Shown here: positions 55,742 through 64,000 of the stretch, piece after piece
Layout: every line of letters starts with the position of its first letter
Position numbering within the stretch: position 1 is the stretch's first letter
From: Blepharisma stoltei
Taxonomy: Eukaryota > Ciliophora > Heterotrichea > Heterotrichida > Blepharismidae
Reading direction: 5' to 3'
DNA: 64,000 nt
Assembly: GCA_914767885.1 (NCBI GenBank)
Contig: CAJZBQ010000026.1
Location: 62,001-126,000 of the forward strand
Notes under the pieces: generated by a model
Told to the model about the DNA's origin: nothing
Databases searched by the model: none
What the model saw: the letters and a program-made list of their open reading frames with translations, nothing else
Translations under genes and position numbers: made by a program

Positions 55742-58700
55742 TTAAGAGCTCTTAAGCTTATCCCTTTTCTTCATCAAAGCTTCTTGTCTTTTTATTCCTT
55801 TCTTCCTCTTATTCATAATTTCTTGCCTCCATTTGAAATTCCATTTCTTCTGATGCTTTATTTCAATTTCTTTATTTTGTAGGATAATTACATTTTTCCA
55901 TAAATTCATACGTTTTATTGCCGCTTCTATTTCTTGGATAGAATTTTTTATGGTTTCAGAACAGTCAATATCTTGTGAAGTTATACAATTTATGATGCTG
56001 CTAAAGACTGTTAAAAGCCAATTCATTTGTTTTAGCAAGTAATGGAAATCTAATGGTTTCTTTAAGCTTGCTTTGTATATGCAATCATTGATTTCTGCTT
56101 GGAATTCTTCTATTATTGAAATTATTTTTAAGAAATTTTTGGATTTTCAGTCTTTTTTGAAAGATAGGGTTTCTTGGACTTTTGAAGATAAAGAGGAAAA
56201 CAGAATTTGCTGCTGAATATTCGACCTTTGCACTCTTTTTCTATATTTTTTAAGCTTCCTTAATATATAGACTTTTTCATGATGGGCTGCAAAAAGCCTA
56301 GTTTCAGAAATCCACGAATTATTAAGCCTCTGCAAACTTTCCTCTTCACTAATCAATTCTTCATGAATAACCATAATTTCCCCATTTTTTAGAGGTGAAG
56401 ACTGGCTAATTGCTTGATATTCTTCTAGAGCTGCCAAATTGGCTATTTCTGCAATTTCTTGTATTTCATTTGTTATTCCAATCAGCTCGAATTCTCGATT
56501 TAATTGCACTTTTGTCATTGATTCATATAAAATGCTTGGATTTCCATATTGAATAATTAATAGCAAGAATCCATAGATTTTTGAGGCCAGTCTTGATTTT
56601 GATTTTATGCTTGTATCAGATTTATTGATTTGGCTTAAAATTTTAACTGTCCATTCAAAAAGCTCTGCTGAAATAGATGGCCGTTTTCCTTGAGCGACTC
56701 CTTTAATTATAATATCACCGTTTCGAGTATATTGGCTCTTAGGTAAATATTTATTGTGAAATTTGGATAATTTTATAGGTGTTCCTAAAGAAATAGCCCA
56801 GCAAATTACGGCTTTTTCAGTTAATTTGATGACTTGCTCAATATCTATTTCGAAGAATTGAGCATTTAATAAGGACAAAATTGAAGTTGAAGCAGATTCA
56901 AAGGAGCCTTGGTCAAAATAAGAGTCAATATCTAAGTAAGCAACAGCATGATGATAAAATGAATGATTTTTAAACATTTTTTCACCAGAAGCTGATATAG
57001 TAGGTTTGAGTCTTTGGTTTAGCATTTCATGAAAATAAATAGAATACCCTGATAGCTTGCAGAGTTCATAAGACATGGGCAAGGCTAAAAAAGCCTCAGA
57101 TATGTAAAGTTAATATATAGAAAAAATATTTTATTCAATTCTAACAAAAATATAATTTATAATTAATTTATTTCGATTATATATAAAAATTCAGCTTTTT
57201 TGGCCTTGTCCAAAGACATGAAGAGCTCTTCTACAATTTCAGTTGGTTCATTCGATTTCCCTGACAATTCCATAAATATTTGCGCCTGAGAAAATAAAGC
57301 GTGACTCGCTAGCTTTGTCAGTTTCACTTCAGCTTTAGGCATAAATGAGCATTTTTCTATAATTAAATTAAGTAAGTTCTCCTTATTCTCTACACTATTG
57401 TCCTTATATTTCTGTATCTCTTTTTCAAGAAACGCAATTTCTTTTTTATTTTGTTTTTTTATAAAATTTATTGATTTTCTATCTCCATCAGCCAAATCAA
57501 TAATTCTTTGAAGCCTTTTCTTGTTTATTGAGTATTCTTTATATTCAATAGATTCTTTTAAGAATGCTGATGATAAGTTTTCAAGCTTGTAAGGATTTCC
57601 ATCAATATGGGAATTGATGAAATTTATCATTCATAGCTCTCCATATCTATTTATGAGGGCACTGGCTGTTTCAGGATATTTTTTTGATTTTGGGTAGATA
57701 TTTCTCTCTTTTATTATAGATGTTAATGAAGTAACAATTTCTTTGGAAAATGCTTTTAGTATGTTTTCTATTGGGAGAATTAAAAATTGCCCTTCTGTAT
57801 CAACAGTATAGACTCTTTCTATATCTGAAAGGGCTCTATGCAATTTTTATTTTCTTTTTCGCTAATATTTTAGTTTTTTTGCTGCTCACTTAATGAACAC
57901 TTAATTTTTTAAAATTTGAAAATTTTATTTTTGAAAAAAATTCATCTTTAGCATCACCGATCTCAAAGATTGATTGATTGCAGCAAGATATTATTCTTAT
58001 GCATTAAAACATGTGAAAAATAAGGAAATGCTGCCATTGCTGGAGAAGAAATTAATTGCCGTATACCAAGAGGCGCCAACATAGCGAAAACCAAGGTTGA
58101 ATAACGAGAATCAAGTACTTGGGCATTGAAGCATAATAATTTTATAGCCATACTTGAAATCAGCAAAATTTCTTCAAAATCCTCATATGGTAGTTTCTGT
58201 AAGAAAGATTTTATTGCAGGTTGATAATTGGATCCCAGCAATAATTGTGTAAAAAATGATAAGGCATCCCAAGCTCTACACTCATCTATAATCTCTTTAA
58301 AACCTTTTCCTCGAAGGAAATCCTTAATTTCCCCAACGCTTTGCCTGAAACAATTCATAAGCACAGAATCATCTTGTTTATGAATAAATTTCCAGAAATT
58401 TTCATTATAAAAAAAGTATTCTGGGAAATTCGGAAATTTTTTGATAGAAGAGCAAGTAGACTTCTGACTCTCCTTATAAGATATAGCCCGTTCCCGGTTA
58501 TAGATCGGGCTATGCCCGATCTTTGCCGGAAACTCGGGGGGTTGTCTGCGTCACTTCGAGGTGACGAGTCAACTCCCCGAGTTGGCAAACCACTATATGG
58601 TGGCTATTTGCCAACTCGAGGAGTTGACTCGTCACCCAAAATTGACGCAGATAACCCCCCAAGTTTCCCGAAAAGATCGGGCATAGCCCGATCTATAGCC

Positions 58701-61700
58701 AGGAACGGGCTATATAGTGCCAAAAAATTAAAAAACATTTTTGAAATAAATTATAAACATTACTCAATTATTTATATTAATTATTAATCTTGTGCTACGT
58801 ATAGAGAGGAGTGAGTCACAAAATAAAGTGTGTTAAGACTGCAAATAACAGAATCCAAAGCAATTTTAGCAGCTCTAACTTCTTCATAATTGCTAGGAGT
58901 ATTAAAAGGAAGCCATGCAAAGCTTTCTTCATTAATTTTCTCCAAAAAGTCAGAATTTTCAAAAATCAAATAGATATTTTTAAAATTTTTAAAATCCATA
59001 AACGAAGAAGTCACTGCTAAAGAATTTTCTCTATCCATAATATATACAGTTTTCTTCCAATATCCTAATAAAAGCAGCCCTCTAAACGACTCAATCCCCA
59101 AGTTTTTCCCATCAAAATCCTTTTTCAATGCCAAATATTCAGGATTAATCATTTCCAGCACATTATGAACAGCTGAAAACGCTAAATTTGCCCTTTGTGA
59201 TTGTGCCTTTATAAAATTTGGCTTGTTTAAATCACTTGGTTTTAATAAAGGATTATTGGAATATTTAAAAGCTACTGATACGACATAGCGTCCAAGCCTT
59301 TCTTCTAACTGATACCTATTGCATACAAACAAGCACAATTTATACATCCCAAACTCCTCCAAAGCGTCTAAAATTATTCCCAAAAGTTCAGGAGAAATTT
59401 CATCTAAATCAATCAGTTCCCAGGATTCAGCAATTTTTTGTGTGCTAATAAGAGATTCTGCAGATTTAAAAGAGTTTAGGAAGGAAGACACGTCTGAGGA
59501 GAACATCCCGACGTATTCAATTATTTTTAGCATAGCTTGGTCTTCAATGAAAATGTCGGTTTTTGTATTGATGAGCTTTCCGCCTTGGTTGAGAGATGCT
59601 GTATGGGGATTGTCAATAATGGAATAGTCTGAAAGAATGGAGTCTTTATTAAGAGTCGGGCTTAAAGAGTCTATCACAGAGCCTGAGTCCGAAATAAGTC
59701 ATTCGTCTTTAGGGTCAATATCTTGTAAAACCTCAAAAATTTCATCATCGTCTTTTATCATACTAAAACTGTCAGCTGAGTTTCCTATTAAAGTAAAAGA
59801 ATTATGGGATTCTTGAATTAGAGAAAAAGACTCTTCTGATGCTGGCTCCTCTTTTTCTTCCTCATTTTCTTCCTCTTTTTCTTCAACAATTGTATTTTTA
59901 TCCTCATCTAAAGTCAGGAAAGCCTGTGGCATCAAATTTTCTAAAGCCAATGGGACATATTTTTTTATAAATTTCTGCCTTTCCTTATCAGCCATATTAT
60001 TTCTACATTTATATATACAGTGCACCAATTTGTCCCATTTTCTTCCACATCTATAGGCATCTATAGCTCTTATATACTCAAATTTCTCAATCCTCTCCCT
60101 CCATTAACGATCAAAAAAATTGGTCACCGAGGGTATTAATTTTTTTAAAAAATTAATATAGTAAATTTAAAAAATCCCAATTCGAATAATTGGAAAGTAA
60201 ATATCTATTTAATTTGTAAAAAATTTATTTTAAAATTCAATTTGTTAAAATTAAATAGAATTAGCTAGAGAATTCATTACACTAATTATCAATTATATAT
60301 CAAAATTTTTAATAAAAAAATTTAATATTAATAACTGTTTTATTCGCTCATGGAGGGTGGGTTTTTGGGCAAAAATAGGGATTTTTCCAATAATTTTGTT
60401 CCGCACGGAGGGGAGAGTCAGTAAATAAATCTCCAGCAGCCTCATAATGCCCACTTGCCAAATATGCTTCTGCAGCTTGGCTTATAAGCCCAATACTTTG
60501 ATAAATATCAGCTGCCCTTTCATTTTCTTTTGCTGACGCAAAACACCTCGCTGCTTCTTTCAGCATAAATTCCTTCTCGTCAATTTCAGAAATCCTCAAA
60601 AATTCATTCCCAGCTGAAATAAATTCATTTTTTGCTTTTTCTTCTATTTCTTTGCATTCTTTTTTGAAGTTTCTGTTTTTTGCAGGCCACCATCTCTTTT
60701 TTTCTGCGGAAATTAGCTCAGAAGCTTGGCTTGCTTTAAAATAGGCTAAAGCTTTGGATTCTAGTAAAATGTTGTCAGCAGCCCTAAAGCATTTGGCAGC
60801 TTGCTCGTAAAATTGGTGTGACATCATTTTTTGGCCTTGTTCGGTCCATTCTTCTTTGGTAGAAGCTTTAGTAAAAGTCTGGAACAGTGGGTTTTGGAGG
60901 GTTTCAGAATTTTTGAACGTCCCTATTCTTTCTCAGTATGATTGGATTTTTTCTCTATATTCTGGGTTATCATCATATATGATGAGTCTTATTTTTGGTC
61001 GTGTAATGGCGACGTATAGCTGTTTTAGCTCTGTGCAAAGAGTTGAATATTTATTTTTATTTATGAGCTTGCTACGGGTTAGCTTAGGTGTTTCATTTTC
61101 TAAGTCTTCAAGGCTGCTAGGTTTATAATTAGGGTCATCTTGAATTTTTCCTATATAATCTATGCCATTTCTATTACTCGAGCTTCTCAATTTATTACTA
61201 TAACTAATAATTTATATAAAAAATACCATAATCCTTATTTTTAATAATAAAATGGTATAGAGCTTTCCAACACCTAACAGGCATCTCTGAATCAGTAAAA
61301 ACATTATAAAGAATGACATCATCAAACTCCAACCCTTTTGCTTCATAAACAGTCAGGCAGAGAGCTGTATTTAATGATGAGGGAAGCTTAAATTTTGAGC
61401 TTTGATTTCTTACAATGACTACTTGGCTGCAGCCAAACTGTATATTTGACAATTGAGGATTTTCTTCACTACTGCAATACAAAACTTCTAGCAAATCTTC
61501 AGGATTTCCACTGTTAATGATAATAGGATGTGGGCCATCTTTTAAGCTTTTTTCTTTACCCATCTTGTCTATAGTCAGCGGGAATAAAGTTTCTAATAGA
61601 GCCACAACTGAATTTGCGAGCTCTAAGATTTGGTTGTGAGATCTGAAATTAATTGTAAGTTGTCGGACTGTAGGAGGCGTCATAGACGCCTCAAAAAACA

Positions 61701-64000
61701 AGCTTTTTAAGTCACAGAATCTAAAGCCAACACCTTTTGCGATTGTTTGGGCGGTGTCTCCTGAAAAAACTATAAGGGTTTCCCTTGGATTGCCTATAAG
61801 AAAAAATAGCTTGCCTTTTTCTGGCCAAATAAAGAGAAAACCTATAATTTTTGGTCTGTAACCTGCATAAGCAAGTTCAGAGTCGCAGACGTCAAATCTT
61901 GGACTTCATCAATCATCATATAATGAATTGGGATCCCTTTATACCCATGATAGTGGATTTCGCACAAAATATAATTCACAAGGTCCTGGAAATCATACCC
62001 ATTGACGCTCCTTTTCCAGTCCTCATAGAGCCCAAAAGCTCTATATACCTCAACTTTTTCTTCTTTTGACAGCATTGATGATTTCCTACCTAACTCAAGA
62101 TACTCTTCTTGGCTTAGGTAAAAACCTCTTGACAAATATGCTTTTGGGCTGCCTTTAATATAAGCAGAAATTTCTGTCCACAAAATCAACGGTGAAAATT
62201 TATTTTTCCACGTCAAGCTGGGATAAAATCTTTCAGAAAAAGCTGCGAAATCGATTTCCCAGCTTCTTATTTGTCGCTGGCTTTCGTCTCAATCTGTCTC
62301 ATAGTATTTATTATATTCTTCATCAGAATCGCTATCACTGATAAATTCAGACTGTTCTCTTTTTTTCTTTTTATAGTCTTTGCTTATTTCAAGGGCTCCC
62401 TTTTGCTCATTGTGCCATTCGAAATTGCAGGAGGAACCTATTACTCTACCGTTTTTGTCTCTGGAGAAAAAGGGCCTTTCTAGGCTACCATCTATCATTA
62501 AGACTAGTTTTCTTATAGTAGCGAATAATGGGAAATCCTCGTTTTTAACTCCCTCTATATAGCGAACAAAAAACAAATTTATAAGATAAATATTTTGTTT
62601 TATAAATGATAAATAGTGTATTGCAATCCTAATAATTCTGTTGAATTTTAAACACCTTGCATTTAAAACATAAATTTTACAAAGGAAATTGATTTTTGCT
62701 TTCCAATTGGGAATTTTTGAAAAAAAATTAACCCTCTATTAGTGAAAAAATTTGTTAGTTCGCAAAAGGGGAAGGGTAAGCAATTTCATTGAGTGTGGGC
62801 CTGTATTTATTTCTTTTTCGATTTCTTCAACTTGTGTGAGCTGAGGATTTTCCTTTTTTAATTCTATTTCTTTTTCTTCTTCTAGATTTTGCTGTTTCTC
62901 TTTTGATTTGAGGCCATTTTTTATTAATTTTTTGAGTTTTTTGTAATAAATTTTGACTTCATTAGTAAGGACTGGAGAAGCAGTGGCAAAAACAAAATGA
63001 AGAGGTAAATTAAATTAAATTAAGAGTCTTAAATCCTTCTAGACTTGATGTCTCCGCACGCTTCATACTAACTCCAACCTGCTTCTCAGGCGGGAATTTA
63101 GCCGCTATTTAAACAATAGTCTCCTCTCGTAGCAGGATTTGCACTGTGATCCCCAAGAGTCCCAACGGGTTATGAAGATTCCCTGCCAGTGCGCCATCAG
63201 GCTCTATGGAGGTTAAGGTGAGTCCGATATCTCCTGCTGACCACCTTTGGGAGAGTGAGACTCAGGAAAATAAAAGTTATGCCCTCCGGAGCCGGAAAGA
63301 AAAACCCTAGCCCAAAATCCATCCAAATAATCATTACTTGATTATGGATTTACCACCAGCTGACTCCCAAAGCTTACACAACCCACAAGTTCAACCACGA
63401 GATGGGCAAAGTTATAATTAAAGGGCCTAAACCCTAGTTTAGACTATAAAGTGACTTTTGCGACTAGATTGATGCATCATCGTCAAGGCCAATTTAGTCG
63501 CCGCCACAATATTAATTATGAATATGTAATGGATTATCTATATCTTCAGCTTTTAATTTTTTATTTTTTTGCATTTTATATCGAAACAAAATTTCAGCCG
63601 AAAACATCCTCAACAATGAACAAGTAGTTTTCCCTGTCCCAGACCTTCCAATGGTAAGAACATTTCCTGGAGTGCTTATAAGCTCTAATTCTTCATCTGT
63701 TAATTTTAAAGTCATATTTGGAAGTGTTTTCAGCAATCTAATAAAGTCTTTGCAGCTATTTTCTTCACTTAAAAGCTTGACTAAATTATTTTTGAACTTT
63801 TCTTTTTTTTCTCAATTTTCCAAAATATCTGGGTCAGTTCATATCCACCTTCTAATCCCTGCATCGAATGCTATACTGTTTGACTCTTCTTCAGTTAAAA
63901 ATAGCTGCGGAATTATTATAGGATAAAACCTGCCCATAGCATTTCTTCATTGATTATTAATGCCTAAACACCCAATTCAGTCAGAATACTCAAGCCATCG
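55742..64000 (-). CDS. TRANK1-like UvrD-type helicase/TPR protein, 5' end beyond window
   Basis: Superfamily 1 helicase motifs in order: Walker A TIGRSGTGKTTCSLL (about 63640), IDEVQDLTSATL (61910), FSGDTAQTIAKGVGFRFCDL (61740), LTINFRSHNQILEL (61640), VYEAKGLEFDDVILYNVF (61320), QLYVAITRPKIRLIIYD (60990). TPR-like helices follow (QAAKCFRAADNILLESKA, AADIYQSIGLISQAAEAYLA), then a long helical C-terminal region to TAA at 55742. GFRFCDLKSLF after the motif III equivalent is typical of TRANK1 and its protist relatives. More than 2,100 residues are present once the insertions are removed. Trp codons are often TGA. The upstream end is open at 64000. The joins at 57.85-57.95 and 61.2 kb are unresolved. 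Confidence 0.88.
57101..57177. mobile_element. 77-bp IES
   Basis: TA at 57101 and at 57178. Removal joins AEFLYI|SEAFLALP within the TRANK1-like gene. Confidence 0.8.
57846..57950. mobile_element. Unresolved IES of about 100 bp
   Basis: Separates ..LLQSINLW from ..ALSDIERVYT. A join on a GAG repeat would keep frame, but no TA pair fits. The ends are uncertain. Confidence 0.5.
58477..58784. mobile_element. 308-bp IES containing a nested palindromic MITE
   Basis: TA at 58477 and at 58785. Removal joins SSLYVAQD|YKESQKS. Most of the segment is the foldback element at 58481-58715. Confidence 0.8.
58481..58715. repeat. 235-bp near-perfect foldback (palindromic MITE)
   Basis: The arm begins ATATAGCCCGTTCC..TATAGATCGGGC and runs about 110 bp to a centre near 58600 (GCAAACCACTATATGGTGGC). 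The other arm returns with few changes. It is much richer in GC than the surrounding gene. It lies inside the IES at 58477. Confidence 0.92.
60087..60417. mobile_element. Family-1 IES, 331 bp, TGA/TCA junction
   Basis: Termini CTCTCCCTCCATTAACGATC and CCGCACGGAGGGGAGAG; the inner arm (GGAGGGTGGGTTTTTGGG) and core are those of family 1. The frame is restored only by joining on TCA copies at 60087 and 60418 (AGDLFT|EKFEYI), so here the junction is not TA. Confidence 0.8.
61807..61844. mobile_element. 38-bp IES between helicase motifs
   Basis: TA at 61807 and at 61845. Removal joins QVTDQKL|FFLIGNP and avoids a TAG. The result matches the motif II to motif III spacing expected in UvrD proteins. 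Confidence 0.65.
62546..62776. mobile_element. Decayed family-1 IES, 231 bp
   Basis: TA at 62546 and at 62777. Left end ACTCCCTCTATATAGCGAAC, right end TTAGTTCGCAAAAGGGGAAG. Excision joins HSMKLL|KNEDFPL. Confidence 0.85.
62997..63522 (-). mobile_element. SINE-like element C with repeated tail, inside the helicase gene
   Basis: GC-rich body of about 500 bp. Its left end is a tandem TAAAT/TTAAA tail (TAAATTAAATTAAATTAA), as in a minus-oriented SINE. The flanking ATGAA repeats are at 62997-63001 and 63518-63522. Excision joins NPLHIHF|VFATASP between the Walker A region and the next helicase segment. No protein-like frame is present. Confidence 0.75.

Noticed and set aside
58341-58787. Plus-strand frame of about 148 codons with repeated STPRVG-type words
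   Set aside because: It is an artefact of the palindromic foldback element, which reads open on both strands.
1-64000. Many pseudogenes under the standard genetic code
   Set aside because: Most apparent stops are TGA at conserved Trp sites. With TGA read as Trp and insertions removed the genes are intact.

Overview
The window looks like germline (micronuclear) DNA of a heterotrich ciliate, most likely Blepharisma. Three sequence features support this. (1) UGA is read as tryptophan: many genes run straight through TGA at positions where paralogues have Trp, while TAA and TAG act as stops. (2) Introns are 15 or 16 nt long with GT..AG ends; nine or more fit exactly. (3) About twenty AT-rich or transposon-like segments split genes, and removing each between short direct repeats (TA, TTA, or 8-14 bp repeats) restores the reading frame. 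That is how internal eliminated sequences (IESs) behave. In four genes the coding length after removal becomes an exact multiple of three.

Layout. 1-13301 (minus): a giant cysteine-rich protein with nine LamG-like modules and a REJ-like region, split by five insertions, with its 3' end off the window. 13.8-16.3 kb (plus): a UBA-like protein, and a CENP-B-type HTH protein fused to a ubiquitin-like domain. 16.3-21.9 kb (minus): N-myristoyltransferase and a USP25/28-like deubiquitinase. 22.5-43.6 kb: a cluster of about eleven copies, intact and decayed, of one family. Its proteins have an N-terminal U-box followed by a hydrophobic, apolipoprotein-L-like region. A shared motif (TTCCATTTTTGTAGATTC-like) lies upstream of most copies. 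Mobile elements and a smaller cysteine-rich gene (30.3-31.6 kb) lie among them. 43.6-54.4 kb: splicing factor SPF27/BCAS2, an unrecognised protein with possible EF-hand-like segments, a type I membrane protein of the ATG27/M6P-receptor-homology kind, a membrane-anchored coiled-coil EF-hand protein, a small membrane protein and a mucolipin (TRPML) channel. 54.9-55.5 kb: a divergent histone H3 and tRNA-Ile(AAU). 55.7-64.0 kb (minus): a TRANK1-like UvrD helicase protein, 5' end off the window.

Mobile DNA. Family 1 is a TTA-bounded MITE with termini like CTCC..CTCCGTGAGCGAAC and about a dozen copies. There are three kinds of GC-richer SINE-like elements with target-site duplications, several palindromic elements, an 842-bp element with TGGTCAAGC termini, and a 736-bp element holding about three tandem repeats. 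Many sit inside conserved genes, so these genes can only work after precise excision. The gene functions are otherwise ordinary eukaryotic housekeeping. The U-box/ApoL-like array is the most unusual protein system here.

Limits: all joins were deduced by eye from frames and direct repeats. A few small joins (near 18.5, 23.4, 31.2, 45.1, 47.8, 57.9 and 61.2 kb) are unresolved.
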